Assembly (NCBI GenBank): GCA_000496175.1
Contig: KI543160.1
Coordinates: 48,790-94,509, forward strand
DNA: 45,720 nt
Direction: 5' to 3'
From: an uncultured archaeon A07HR67
Lineage (GTDB): Archaea; Halobacteriota; Halobacteria; Halobacteriales; Haloferacaceae
Of the stretch, positions 1 to 10,043 are shown one piece after another. A program made the position numbers and the translations under genes. Within the stretch, counting starts at the first letter, position 1. Every line of letters begins with the position of its first letter. Under the pieces are notes generated by a model. It had not been told where the DNA came from. It saw only the letters and a program-made list of their open reading frames with translations, and made no database searches.

Positions 1-5
1 AGTTC

Positions 6-620
6 GTGTTGTTGCTCGGATGTTACGGCGGGCTCGTGTACGCCGCCGGGCTGAGACCCGGCGGATGGGGCTCGGGAGCGACAGACGGAACCGAGACATC
101 GCTTCCACGGGTCACAGAAACGTTCCGCTGGGTCGGCGGCGCGTTCACGGTGGCCGCGGTCGTCCCGGTCATCGCGGTCGGGTCGCCGCCGGAGCAGGTT
201 TCCGGCGGAACGGTGGCGCTCACCGCGGCGGCGGTCGTCGCCGCGGCCGGGGTCTGGCGGGCCGGCGCCGACCGAACGGCGCGGTACGCGGCCGTCCCCG
301 CCGTCGCGGCGCCGGCAGCCGCGGTGACCGTGTGGAGCGTCGCCGGACGCGTCGGCGACCTCGGGGGCTCGGTCGTCGCGCTCGGGGCGCTGCTCGCGTT
401 CGTGGTGTCGCTCGTCGTCGGAGCGGTCGGACTCCGCGAGCCGGCGCCGGCGAACGTGGCCGCGCTCGGGTTCGTCCTCGGCGTGCTCGCGTTTCTCGTC
501 GGGCCGGTCGGAGATGCGGTCTCTGGGTCGCTGGCGCTCGTCGCCGCGGGGGCGGTGTTGCTCGGCGCGGGGCTCGGCGCAGAGCGCGGGCGGCGGGCGG
601 TGCTCGCGAAGATCGGCTGA
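6..620 (+). CDS. Multi-pass membrane protein, conserved haloarchaeal hypothetical; probably the 3' part of a gene starting before the window
   Basis: ORF with hydrophobic Ala/Val/Leu helices; frame is open to the window edge. Confidence 0.6.
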   Translation: MLLLGCYGGLVYAAGLRPGGWGSGATDGTETSLPRVTETFRWVGGAFTVAAVVPVIAVGSPPEQVSGGTVALTAAAVVAAAGVWRAGADRTARYAAVPAVAAPAAAVTVWSVAGRVGDLGGSVVALGALLAFVVSLVVGAVGLREPAPANVAALGFVLGVLAFLVGPVGDAVSGSLALVAAGAVLLGAGLGAERGRRAVLAKIG

Positions 621-653
621 CCCACAGAGGATCGTCGAAATCTCCGGAGCCGG

Positions 654-1037
654 TCAGACCACGCCGGCGAGCGCGTCGACGCCCGTCTCCCACAACGAGA
701 CGCCGAGGAAGACGCTCGCGGCGAAGTCGGCTGCAAAGAACAGAAACACCGCCGCTCCCGCGAAGTGTGCCTTCCGAAGGTTGAACGCGTGCGAGAAGCG
801 GTGGAAGAAGTACGCGTTCGCGACGCTTATCGGGACGATAGCGAGCATCTCGCCGGTCCAGATGGCGGTCGGATACGCGGCGTACTGGGTCGCTAGCGAG
901 ATGGTGACGAGCTGCGTCTTGTCGCCGAACTCGCCGAACGCCATCATCGCGAAGATGGGAAGAAAGCCGCCGAACCGGTTCGGCACCTGCCAGCCGACGA
1001 GCGGGACCCGAACGTCGAGCTCGCCGCCGTCAGTCAT
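654..1037 (-). CDS. UPF0016/GDT1 (TMEM165-like) half-size membrane protein, putative cation (Mn2+/Ca2+) exporter subunit
   Basis: Contains GEFGDKTQ, matching the family motif E-x-G-D-K-T; 127 aa, one motif only. Confidence 0.85.
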   Translation of the reverse strand: MTDGGELDVRVPLVGWQVPNRFGGFLPIFAMMAFGEFGDKTQLVTISLATQYAAYPTAIWTGEMLAIVPISVANAYFFHRFSHAFNLRKAHFAGAAVFLFFAADFAASVFLGVSLWETGVDALAGVV

Positions 1038-1356
1038 CGAGCCGGCGGTCGCCTCCAGCCCCGTGGCGTCGGGAGCGGGGGCGCTCCGGACGAGCAGGTA
1101 CGCGGAAGACGACGAACAACGCGGCCGTCAGCGCGTCGAGATAGATCCCCGGCAACGCCGCGGTGATCGCTCGGCCGAATCGGATCTCGAGAACGGTCCA
1201 GCCGGCGAAGGCCGCCGCGGCCGCGCTCACGACGACGGCGGGGCGATACCGCGTTGAGAGCCCGGCGATGAGCAGTTGGACCTTCTCGCCGGGAAGGACC
1301 GCGAGCTGTGCGCCGGCGGCGACGAGGACGACGGCCAACCACGTGGTCTCGGTCAT
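1030..1356 (-). CDS. Second UPF0016/GDT1-like half protein with degenerate motif
   Basis: Begins MTETTWLAVVLVAAGAQLAVLPGEKVQLLIAGLSTRYR; layout resembles a GDT1 half; 8-nt overlap (ATGACTGA) with the downstream GDT1 gene. Confidence 0.65.
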   Translation of the reverse strand: MTETTWLAVVLVAAGAQLAVLPGEKVQLLIAGLSTRYRPAVVVSAAAAAFAGWTVLEIRFGRAITAALPGIYLDALTAALFVVFRVPARPERPRSRRHGAGGDRRLDD

Positions 1357-1441
1357 ACGGTGTTCGTGGACCGACCCGTTCCGGCCGGTGAACGCGGTCA
1401 CCGGAACGGAATGACCGGTCGACGGAGGCTAATTAGACACG

Positions 1442-1476
1442 GCTAAATAAAAAATTTGGTTCCGCGGATCCGCGCT
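1442..1476 (-). terminator. Putative terminator of the TPR-DUF424 operon
   Basis: On the minus strand, just after the DUF424 TAG stop: palindrome CGCGGATCCGCG then AACCAAATTTTTTATTT. Confidence 0.5.
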
Positions 1477-1774
1477 ACAACCAGAGCAGTTGGGCGTGTC
1501 GCGTCCCGTCGAACTCGAGAACGGTCGCCTCGTCGACGATGCCCGCCTCGACCGCGATGCCGACCGCCTCCGTGCCGACGATGTTCCCGACCTGTGCGCG
1601 CCGGAGCGCGGCGACGACCTCCTCGGGGCCGGCCTCGACGGCGTCGGGACCGGCGTAAAATCCCTCGGTCACGGTGAGGGTGGCGCGACCGTTGTCGTAC
1701 GTCTCGCCCAGACAATCGGCGTCACAGACCGAGACGAGCGTTCCCTCGGGCGTCTCGCGCTCGCGGAGGAGCAT
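1475..1774 (-). CDS. DUF424 family protein
   Basis: 99 aa; MLLRERET...VGNIVGTEAVGIAVEAGIVDEATVLEFDG typical of archaeal DUF424. Confidence 0.8.
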   Translation of the reverse strand: MLLRERETPEGTLVSVCDADCLGETYDNGRATLTVTEGFYAGPDAVEAGPEEVVAALRRAQVGNIVGTEAVGIAVEAGIVDEATVLEFDGTRHAQLLWL

Positions 1775-2632
1775 CTAAAAGCCCTCGGGGCCCTCTCCTT
1801 CGAGTTCGCGCTCCGGGGAGGCGTCTCCCCGGCCGCCCGGGGCGTCGGGGCCGCCGCGGCCGCCCTGCCCGCGCATGCCGCCGTTGTCGACCTGTTCTTG
1901 AATCATCCGTTCTTCGGCCTCCTCGCGGAGCTCCTCGGCGCGGTCGGCCACCGTCTCGGCCTGTTCGTGCTCGCCCGCCTCCTCCAGCGCCCGCGCCTTT
2001 TCTTCCAACACGTCCGCCTCGCGGTACCCCAGCCGGATTGCGTTGTCGAAGCAATTGACGGCGTCCTCGGCGAGGCCGCGCTCGATCAGGAGGAAGCCGC
2101 GGTTGTACCACGCCTGCGCGAACCGCGGGTCGATCTCGACGGCGCGCTCGGCGTGTTCGAGCGCCTGCTCGCTGCGGCCGGACTCCCACAGCGCGTACGC
2201 GAGGTTGGTCTCGGCGGTCGCGGCGTGTTCGGAGTCGTCGTCGATCCGCAACGCCTCCTTGTAGGCGCCGATCGCCTCGTCGTATTCTTCGAGTTCGGCG
2301 TGGGCCGCGCCTTTGTTCACCCACGCCTCTTGGGCGTCGAGTGAGTCGTCGCCGGCGAACTGGGCGGCGCGCTCGAACGTCTCGGTCGCCTCCTCGAATC
2401 GGTTGATCCCCATGTACGAGAGGCCGACGTCGAGCAGCCGGTCGACGTCGACGACGTCGTCCTCGACGTTTCGGCGGTCCAACACGTCCGTGAGCACCCG
2501 GGAGTCGACCGGGTCGACGGTCGTCGGGTCCGCGTCGAGTTCTTCTGGATCGAGCGTGAACTCCTCGTAGTCGGCGTCGACGCCCTGGCCCGCGGAGAAC
2601 TCGTGGCGGTCTGCGTCGCGCTCGTCGGTCAT
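1775..2632 (-). CDS. Tetratricopeptide repeat protein
   Basis: Multiple TPR signatures (AEAWYNRGFLLIERGLAEDAVNCFDNAI-like); directly abuts DUF424. Confidence 0.85.
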   Translation of the reverse strand: MTDERDADRHEFSAGQGVDADYEEFTLDPEELDADPTTVDPVDSRVLTDVLDRRNVEDDVVDVDRLLDVGLSYMGINRFEEATETFERAAQFAGDDSLDAQEAWVNKGAAHAELEEYDEAIGAYKEALRIDDDSEHAATAETNLAYALWESGRSEQALEHAERAVEIDPRFAQAWYNRGFLLIERGLAEDAVNCFDNAIRLGYREADVLEEKARALEEAGEHEQAETVADRAEELREEAEERMIQEQVDNGGMRGQGGRGGPDAPGGRGDASPERELEGEGPEGF

Positions 2633-2782
2633 ATGGTCGAATGTGGCTGCCGCGGCGGGTAAGGGTTACGTCGCCGTGACGCGCCGGCGAACAGATGCGC
2701 CACGCCACTGAGCCACAGGCTCAAACGACGAGTTTCGCCTTCCCCGGTCTTATGTGGCCATCTGGTCAGATCTGAGTCGGGA

Positions 2783-3748
2783 ATGTCAATAGATTCTACT
2801 GCCGTGACGCCGCGACGACAGGTCGCGGCCGTCGTCGTGGCCGCCGCGCTGCTCGGGTTGGTATTCGCGCCGAGCGTGTACGCGGTGACCAACGAGACGG
2901 GCGATACGGTCGCCGTCGTCGAGATAGAGGGACCGATCACCACCGCTCTCGCGGACGACGTCGAGGCGGAGCTCGCGGAGATACGCGCCAACGACTCCGT
3001 CGGCGCTGTCGTGTTGAAACTCGACACGCCCGGCGGCGCGCCGGTCGCCTCCGAGCGGATATACAAGGCGGTACAGCGAACGAGCCAACAGCCGGATCTG
3101 CCGGTGATAGCCAGCGTCCAGGCGGTGAGCGCCTCCGGCGGCTACTACGGGATGGCGCCCGCAGACGACATCTACGTTCTGCCGACGTCGGTGGTCGGAA
3201 GCATCGGCCTGAACGCGCCGGCCCCGCAGACGACACAGCCGATCGCCGGGCCGAGCGGCCCCGACAAGGTGGGCGGCAACGAGATCGAAGGATGGGCTCG
3301 CCAGCAGACGCTCGCCGACACGTTCATCAACGCGATGATGGCCGAGCGCGGCGAGGAGTTCCAGATGCCCCGTGAGGAGGTCGCGAAAGCCGACGTCTAC
3401 CTCGGGACCGAGGCGGTCAACAACGGCTTCGCCGACGAGATCGGCTCGCTCAACGAGGCGATCCACGAGGCCGCCACCCGAGCAGAGCTCGGCGAGTATC
3501 GCGTCGACACCCGCGAAACCGGCCCCGACAGCCGGTTCCCGTTCCTGATCCAGACCGACACGCAGGTCGTCGCGGTGTACGCCAACGACCCGGGATACGG
3601 CGAGATCGAGCCGATGGGGCTCTCGTACGTCCATCTCGGGGCGGTGCCACACGTCGAGACGATAGAACGGTTCTCCAAGAACGATCTCGAGGCCGGCAGC
3701 GGGGCGACGAACGGCACCGCCGCCGTGAGCGGGGGTGGATCCGCGTGA
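2783..3748 (+). CDS. S49 family (SppA-like) serine peptidase, membrane-anchored
   Basis: N-terminal TM segment; VKLDTPGGAPVASERIY and SVQAVSASGGYYGMAPADDIYVLPTSVVGSIG. Confidence 0.85.
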   Translation: MSIDSTAVTPRRQVAAVVVAAALLGLVFAPSVYAVTNETGDTVAVVEIEGPITTALADDVEAELAEIRANDSVGAVVLKLDTPGGAPVASERIYKAVQRTSQQPDLPVIASVQAVSASGGYYGMAPADDIYVLPTSVVGSIGLNAPAPQTTQPIAGPSGPDKVGGNEIEGWARQQTLADTFINAMMAERGEEFQMPREEVAKADVYLGTEAVNNGFADEIGSLNEAIHEAATRAELGEYRVDTRETGPDSRFPFLIQTDTQVVAVYANDPGYGEIEPMGLSYVHLGAVPHVETIERFSKNDLEAGSGATNGTAAVSGGGSA

Positions 3749-4824
3749 ACCGAGCGGCGACCCTCGCGGCCGCCTTCCTCGTGACGTTCGCCACGGTCAC
3801 CGGCGGCGCGGCCGTCGTCGGCTTCGCGAGCGCCGACGGCGCGGCTCCCGCGCCGGAGATCGAGAACGAACACTACCTCCAAGACGACCTAATCAAAGAC
3901 CGAACGCCGGGCGAGGCGAACGTGGAGATGTCGAGCGACGCGGCGCCACAGACGGTGGTCGTCGACCCCGGCATCGAGCCGTCGCGCGGGCCGATCGGCC
4001 CGCTCGCGCTGCTCGGGTTCGGCGGACCCGACGTTACGGACCGCGACATCCGGCCGCTGGCGAACGCGCTCATCGAGAACGGTCACGAGGTCCGGGTGTA
4101 CACCCCCGGCGAGTCAGAACAACGGCCGCCGCGGGGTCCGGACGCCGACGGCCCGACCCCGCTCGGCGAGGAGCTCGCCGAGGCGGACGCGTTCGTCACG
4201 TTCCGAACCGACTACGATCAGGCGGAGCTCGAGGAGATCGAGACGTTCGTCGAGGCTGACGGCCGCGTGGTGATGGCGACCGAGCCGGACGCGGCGTTCG
4301 ACCGGCCGGGAGCGGCCTCGCTCGACGCCACGCTCGGCACCACCACCAAGCCGGGGTACGTGTACAACATGGCCGAGAACGACCTGAACTACCAGCGGGT
4401 GTACGCGACGCCGACCGACGAGTCGGGGCTGACCGACGGGGTCGACCGCGCGATGTTCGCGACCGCGACGCCCGTGGAAACGGCCGCCGCCGAGGGCGAC
4501 GAGCTTCGGCCGATCGACGGCAGCGAGCTGTCGACCAGCCGGGCGGCAACCGACGCACCGCTGCTCGTGCGCAACGACGGTGTCGTCATGATCGGCGACA
4601 GCGACTTCCTCTCGCCGGAGAACGCACAGCGCGCCGACAACGACGTGTTGATCGGGAATCTGGCCGACTTCCTCGCGAGCAACGACCGGAACCCGGACCG
4701 ACAGCCGCCGACCGCGGGTGGAACGGCGGAGCCGACCGGACCGACCGGGCCGGTCGGCCCGACGCCGACCGACGAACCCGTCGAGCCGCCCCGGGAACCG
4801 CCACAGAACGAGACGAGCGGCTGA
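3745..4824 (+). CDS. DUF4350-domain secreted/membrane protein
   Basis: Signal peptide; 4-nt overlap with the upstream S49 peptidase; GATase-like/DUF4350 layout. Confidence 0.6.
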   Translation: MNRAATLAAAFLVTFATVTGGAAVVGFASADGAAPAPEIENEHYLQDDLIKDRTPGEANVEMSSDAAPQTVVVDPGIEPSRGPIGPLALLGFGGPDVTDRDIRPLANALIENGHEVRVYTPGESEQRPPRGPDADGPTPLGEELAEADAFVTFRTDYDQAELEEIETFVEADGRVVMATEPDAAFDRPGAASLDATLGTTTKPGYVYNMAENDLNYQRVYATPTDESGLTDGVDRAMFATATPVETAAAEGDELRPIDGSELSTSRAATDAPLLVRNDGVVMIGDSDFLSPENAQRADNDVLIGNLADFLASNDRNPDRQPPTAGGTAEPTGPTGPVGPTPTDEPVEPPREPPQNETSG

Positions 4825-4908
4825 GACGGCCCCAGAGGGTTGCGAACGGATCGGTGCGGGCCCAGAACCTCCCGGAGACTTATTTTTCACGCGGACGGAT
4901 CGTCGCGC

Positions 4909-5496
4909 GTGTCGTCGGAATCGTCTCCGTCCGGGTCGTCGATCCGGGCGTTCTTCGCGGTGACGGTGCCCGAGTCGCTCGCCGGGCCGATCGCCGACGT
5001 TCAGGCGGCGTTCGCAGACGCGGCCGGACTCCGCCCCGTCGACCCGGCCGACGCCCACGTCACGCTGAAGTTTCTCGGCGACATCCCCGCCGCCGACCTC
5101 GACGCGGTCGTCGAGGCGGGCGAGCGGGCGGTCGACCGGGCCGGCGTCGGGCCGTTCGAGTGTTCGATAACGGGGCTCGGCGTCTTCCCCTCGCTCGAGT
5201 ACATCTCGGTCGTCTGGGCCGGAATCGAGGAGGAACGCGCGGAGTTGACCCGGCTTCACGAGGCGTTGGAGGCGGAGACGACCGCGCTCGGGGTCGACCC
5301 GACGGACCACGAGTTCACCCCGCACGTCACCCTGGCACGGATGGACGACGGCCGGGGAACGGACCTCGTGCGGGAGGTCGTCGGCGAACGCCACCCCGAG
5401 ATCGGCACGGTCGAAGTCGATTCGGTCCGGCTCATCGAGTCGACGCTGACCGATTCGGGGCCAGTGTATGACACGATCGAGACGGTCGAACTCTGA
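4909..5496 (+). CDS. thpR: RNA 2',3'-cyclic phosphodiesterase (2H family)
   Basis: HVTLKFLGD and HVTLARM two-histidine motifs; likely GTG start at 4909. Confidence 0.9.
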   Translation: MSSESSPSGSSIRAFFAVTVPESLAGPIADVQAAFADAAGLRPVDPADAHVTLKFLGDIPAADLDAVVEAGERAVDRAGVGPFECSITGLGVFPSLEYISVVWAGIEEERAELTRLHEALEAETTALGVDPTDHEFTPHVTLARMDDGRGTDLVREVVGERHPEIGTVEVDSVRLIESTLTDSGPVYDTIETVEL

Positions 5497-5671
5497 CGGC
5501 TGACCGCGTCGGCTCGGCCCCGTACAGTAGCTGCACCCGGCGAGAGAATCGACCCGAAACGGGGGCGAGAGGCACGGCCGTGGATCGATTCGGCCGGCGT
5601 CGAGACGATCGGGAACGGCAGAACGGGGCGATGAAGAAAGCGTTAACCTCGGTCCGACGGTCGATACGCAC

Positions 5672-7276
5672 ATGAAGGTGCTCGTCACGGATCCGATAGC
5701 CGACCCCGGGCTGGACCGGCTCCGAGCGGCCGGCCACGAGGTTGAGACGAACTACGACGCCGAGGGCGACGCGTTGTTGGACGCCGTCAGCGACGCCAAC
5801 GGGCTGATCGTTCGGTCCGGAACCGACGTGTCGCGGGCGGTGTTCGAGGCGGCAGACGACCTCGTGATCGTCGGTCGAGCCGGCATCGGCGTCGACAACA
5901 TCGACATCGAGGCCGCGACCGACCGCGGCGTGATCGTCGCCAACGCGCCCGAAGGGAACGTCCGAGCCGCCGCCGAACACACGGTCGCGATGACGTTCGC
6001 GGCCGCGCGCTCGATCCCGCAGGCGCACAGTCGGCTGAAGGCGGGCGAGTGGGCGAAAGGCGCGTTTCTCGGCACGGAGCTGAACAACAAGACGCTCGGC
6101 ATCGTCGGGCTCGGCCGCGTCGGCCAGGAGGTCGCCAAGCGGCTCGACTCGCTGGGGATGGATCTGGTCGTCTACGACCCGTACATCTCCGCCGAGCGCG
6201 CCGAGCAGTTCGGGGCGGACCTCGTCGAAGACCTCCACGAGACGCTCGGGCGCGCCGACGTCGCGACGGTTCACACGCCGCTTCTTCCGGAGACCGAGGG
6301 GATGATCGGCGCGGACGAACTCGCCCAGCTGGACGGCGGCTACCTGATCAACTGCGCCCGCGGCGGGATCGTCGACGAGGCGGCGCTCGCGGCCGCCGTC
6401 GACGACGGCGTCGTCGCCGGGGCCGCGCTCGACTCCTTCAGTGAGGAGCCGCTTCCCGACGACTCGCCGCTGCTCGGCGTCGAGGAGATCGTCGTCACCC
6501 CACACCTGGGGGCGTCGACGGAGGCCGCCCAGGAGAACGTCGCCGTCGACACCGCCGAGGCGGTGATCGCGGCGTTCGACGGTGAGCCGGTGCTCACCGC
6601 GCTCAACGCGCCCTCCGTCGACGAGACTGCGTTTCCGCGGATCGAGCCGTACATCGCCGTGGCGGAGACCGCCGGCAAGGTCGCCGCACAGCTGCTCGAC
6701 GGCCGGATCACGGGCGTCGAGGTGACCTACGAGGGCGACATCGCCGCGGAGGACGTCGAGCTCGTCACCGCGAGCGCGTTGAAAGGCGTCTTCGAGCCGC
6801 TCGAGTGGCAGGTGAACGCGGTCAACGCGCCGCGGCTGGCCGAGGAGCGCGGCATCGAGGTGACCGAGTCGAAGACCCGCCAGACCGAGGACTTCCAGAG
6901 CATCGTACGGGTCAGCGTCCACAACGGCGACGACGAACTCGCCGTCGAGGGGACGTTGTTCGCCGGCGAGGACCCGCGGATCGTCCGCATCGACGGGTTC
7001 CGCGTCGACGCCGTTCCCTACGGCCACATGCTCGTCGCGCGCAACACCGACGAGCCGGGCGTCATCGGGCTCATCGGCACCGTGCTTGGCGACCACGACG
7101 TCAACATCGCCGGGATGTTCAACGGCCGCGAGATCCAAGGCGGCGAGGCGTTGACCGTGTACAACCTCGACCACGTCGTCCCCGACGCGGCGGTCGAGAC
7201 CCTGCTCGCCGACGACCGCATCATCGAGGTCACCGAGATCACCCTCGACGGCGCAGACGAGCGGAACACAGAGTAG
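5672..7276 (+). CDS. serA: D-3-phosphoglycerate dehydrogenase
   Basis: Full-length 534 aa; GLGRVGQEVAKRL, INCARGGIVDE, C-terminal ACT domain. Confidence 0.95.
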   Translation: MKVLVTDPIADPGLDRLRAAGHEVETNYDAEGDALLDAVSDANGLIVRSGTDVSRAVFEAADDLVIVGRAGIGVDNIDIEAATDRGVIVANAPEGNVRAAAEHTVAMTFAAARSIPQAHSRLKAGEWAKGAFLGTELNNKTLGIVGLGRVGQEVAKRLDSLGMDLVVYDPYISAERAEQFGADLVEDLHETLGRADVATVHTPLLPETEGMIGADELAQLDGGYLINCARGGIVDEAALAAAVDDGVVAGAALDSFSEEPLPDDSPLLGVEEIVVTPHLGASTEAAQENVAVDTAEAVIAAFDGEPVLTALNAPSVDETAFPRIEPYIAVAETAGKVAAQLLDGRITGVEVTYEGDIAAEDVELVTASALKGVFEPLEWQVNAVNAPRLAEERGIEVTESKTRQTEDFQSIVRVSVHNGDDELAVEGTLFAGEDPRIVRIDGFRVDAVPYGHMLVARNTDEPGVIGLIGTVLGDHDVNIAGMFNGREIQGGEALTVYNLDHVVPDAAVETLLADDRIIEVTEITLDGADERNTE

Positions 7277-7378
7277 CCCGAAAGGCGGGCGGAGTTGGCA
7301 GCCGTCGGTGCGTCAGAAACGACCCCTCGTTGGCGAACGAACCGAGAAACGTGACGTCTGTCGAGTGAAACCCCGCAG

Positions 7379-8662
7379 TCAGTCGCGGATGTGCGCCAAC
7401 ACCGCGTCGACGTCGTTCGGCACGGGCTCGGGGTCGCCGCCGGCCTCGTAGGCGGCTTCGGGGTCTTTCAACAGGTGGCCGGTGGTGAGACACACCACCA
7501 TCTCGTCGGCGTCGACGACGCCGGCCCGTCGGAGTTTCTTCAACCCGGCGAGGCTCGCGGCGGACGCGGGCTCGACGCCGACGCCCTCACTGGCGAGGTG
7601 TGACTGCGCGGCCGTGATCTCGGGGTCGCTGACGGCGACGGCGGTGCCGCCGGTGTTGCGAATCCCGGGCAGCGCCTTCGGAGCGTTTACCGGATTGCCG
7701 ATGCGGATCGCGGTGGCGCGCGTCTCGACCTCCTCCCAGCGGCGAATCTCGTCGTTTCCTTCGGTCACCGCTTCGACCATCGGGGCAGCCCCCGCGGCCT
7801 GAACGCCGGTCAGTTTGGGGACGTCCGCGACGTCGAGCGCGCCCGATTGGACGAGCTCGCGGAAGCCCTTGTACAACGCGGAGGTGTTGCCGGCGTTCCC
7901 GACGGGGAGGACGATCCGGTCGGGGAACCGGCCGTAGTCGGCGTAAAACTCCTCGAGAATCTCGAAGCCGATCGTCTTCTGGCCTTCGAGCCGGAACGGG
8001 TTCAACGAGTTCAACAGGTACACCTCGCCGCGGGCGGCGAGCTCCTGGACGATATCGAGACAGGCGTCGAAGTTGCCGTCGACCTCGAGGATGCGCGCGC
8101 CGTGAAGGCTCGCCTGAGCCACCTTGCCGGCGGCGACCTTTCCCTGCGGCAGGAGCACGAGCGTCGGCATACCGGCACGGCCGCCGTACGCCGCCAGCGC
8201 GGCCGAGGTGTTGCCGGTGGACGCACAGGCGAGCGCGCCGACGCCGAGTTCGGCCGCGACCCGGACGCCGACGGTCATCCCGCGGTCCTTGAACGAGCCC
8301 GTGGGGTTCATCCCCTCGTGTTTGATCCGGAGCGCGTCGATTCCCACCGTCTCCTCGATTCGGGGAACGCGGTGAAGCGGCGTGTCGCCCTCGGGGAGCG
8401 TGACCCCGAGGTCGAACGGGAGCCCCGCACGGTACCGCCACACGCCGCGGTCGGGGCCGTCTGTCGGCGCCCCCCGTCCGAAGTCGTCGAACGTCGGCGG
8501 ATCGGCGTACCGGACCTCGAGCAGGCCGTCACACTCGTCGCAGGTGTACCGAACGTCGTCGAACGGCGCGAACGTCTCGCCGCAGGCGATGCAGGCGAGC
8601 CAGGTGCCGTCCTCGGCACACGGTGGAGCGTCGGGAGTCACGGCGTCGATAGCGAGGCTCAT
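7379..8662 (-). CDS. thrC: Threonine synthase
   Basis: PLP motif NPTGSFKDRGM, N-terminal zinc-ribbon-like segment CIACGETF...CDECDG; ATG at 8662. Confidence 0.95.
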   Translation of the reverse strand: MSLAIDAVTPDAPPCAEDGTWLACIACGETFAPFDDVRYTCDECDGLLEVRYADPPTFDDFGRGAPTDGPDRGVWRYRAGLPFDLGVTLPEGDTPLHRVPRIEETVGIDALRIKHEGMNPTGSFKDRGMTVGVRVAAELGVGALACASTGNTSAALAAYGGRAGMPTLVLLPQGKVAAGKVAQASLHGARILEVDGNFDACLDIVQELAARGEVYLLNSLNPFRLEGQKTIGFEILEEFYADYGRFPDRIVLPVGNAGNTSALYKGFRELVQSGALDVADVPKLTGVQAAGAAPMVEAVTEGNDEIRRWEEVETRATAIRIGNPVNAPKALPGIRNTGGTAVAVSDPEITAAQSHLASEGVGVEPASAASLAGLKKLRRAGVVDADEMVVCLTTGHLLKDPEAAYEAGGDPEPVPNDVDAVLAHIRD

Positions 8663-8745
8663 TACGTCATCGTCCGTCCCGCCGCGTCTTAAGCCGGACG
8701 GTGAACACCGACGTTGCCGAGAACGCCAGGACGGGCGGGACCGCG

Positions 8746-8958
8746 TCAGTCGACGATGATTTCGGAGTCCGAACTGCTCGTCGAGCCGCCGCCCATCTCG
8801 GTCTGGTAGCGCTGGATCCACTCGGCGAAACACTCGGGACAGAGCCGCTGGGTGTCGATGGTCGCCCGGTCGACGCTGAGTCGAACGGTGCGGGCGAGCG
8901 CGTCCGTGGTCGGCTCGCCACAGCCGTCACAGCGGTCGGTCGTCGGCGCGTCGCTCAT
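8746..8958 (-). CDS. Small zinc-finger (CxxC) protein, conserved haloarchaeal
   Basis: MSDAPTTDRCDGCGEPT...LCPECFAEWIQRYQ, two CxxC motifs. Confidence 0.7.
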   Translation of the reverse strand: MSDAPTTDRCDGCGEPTTDALARTVRLSVDRATIDTQRLCPECFAEWIQRYQTEMGGGSTSSSDSEIIVD

Positions 8959-9041
8959 ACGGGTCGCTCGCGGCGGATCCTCATAAAAACACGTCACCGC
9001 CCGCGTCGAGCGGCGCTTCGAGTCGGCCCGCACAGATCTGG

Positions 9042-9719
9042 TCAGGTCGTCCGGAAGGCGCGGTCGCCGGCGTCGCCGAGTCCGGGCACGATGAAGCCGT
9101 CGTCGTCAAGGCGGTCGTCGATGGCGACGGTCAATAGGTCGGCGTCGGGACACGCCTCGCCGACCCGGACCAACCCCTCCGGCGCGGACACCGCCGAGAG
9201 CACGAACAGGTCCTCGTAGTCGTCGGCGTCCGCGAGAATGTGATCGAGGACGGCACACATCGTCGAGCCGGTCGCGAGCATCGGGTCGGCGACGATGACG
9301 GTGTCCGTCTCGCGGATGTCGGGCAGTTTCACGTAATCGATCGTGATGGGAAACGTGCCGTCGGCGTCCATGCCGGCCGCCTCGTCGCGGCCGGCGGAGA
9401 TGACCCCTTGTTTCGCCCGCGGGAACGCCTTCAACAACCCTTCGACGAACGGCGTCGCCGCCCGCAACACGTTGACGATCACGACGTCGTCGACGCCCTT
9501 CACGCGCTCGCCGGTCGTCTCGGCCAGCGGCGTCTCGACGGGGACATACTCGGTTCCCATCGCCCCGTCGATGATCTCGTAGCCGCAGATCCGTCCCAGT
9601 TTGACCAGTCCCTTCCGGAAGGCCACCTGTTCGGTGTCGACGTCGCGAATCCGCGAGAGCGTGTCTTTCGCCAGGGCGTGGGTGATGAGATGCGCGTTGT
9701 CTCGGTCGTCGATGGTCAT
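9042..9719 (-). CDS. upp: Uracil phosphoribosyltransferase
   Basis: 225 aa; [25 protein letters not shown]-binding motif. Confidence 0.95.
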   Translation of the reverse strand: MTIDDRDNAHLITHALAKDTLSRIRDVDTEQVAFRKGLVKLGRICGYEIIDGAMGTEYVPVETPLAETTGERVKGVDDVVIVNVLRAATPFVEGLLKAFPRAKQGVISAGRDEAAGMDADGTFPITIDYVKLPDIRETDTVIVADPMLATGSTMCAVLDHILADADDYEDLFVLSAVSAPEGLVRVGEACPDADLLTVAIDDRLDDDGFIVPGLGDAGDRAFRTT

Positions 9720-9769
9720 TACACCGGCGGTGGTCGCGTTCGGTGTAAAAGGTTGTCACCGGCGACGGC

Positions 9770-9985
9770 TCATCGCACCACGACGACGTACGTCAGCACG
9801 AACACGGCGAGCGAGGCACCCACCACGGGTCGCACCCCGTACGTCACCACGCCGAGCAGGTCGAGTCCCCACACGACCGCCAACCCCAGCGACACGGACA
9901 GGACGGCGTTCATCGCGAGCAACACCCGTGGGTCCCCGCCCGATTCCTCGATTCCGTCCGAGAACCCCTTCGGCTCCTCGCTCAT
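9770..9985 (-). CDS. Small two-TM membrane protein, conserved haloarchaeal
   Basis: 71 aa, two hydrophobic helices, acidic N-terminus. Confidence 0.6.
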   Translation of the reverse strand: MSEEPKGFSDGIEESGGDPRVLLAMNAVLSVSLGLAVVWGLDLLGVVTYGVRPVVGASLAVFVLTYVVVVR

Positions 9986-10043
9986 GGTGCGATCCGGGAG
10001 CGACCGACGCTTAACTCTTGTCCGTGCGGCCGCAAGCGAGGGT

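Noticed and set aside
1490-2344. Long plus-strand ORF (284 aa) opposite the TPR/DUF424 genes, and many similar antisense ORFs throughout
   Set aside because: High GC makes long antisense ORFs common; their composition is Arg/Gly/Val-rich rather than halophile-acidic, and the opposite strand has recognisable proteins
5432-7174. 580-aa ORF antisense to serA
   Set aside because: Mirror ORF of a clear serA with no recognisable domain
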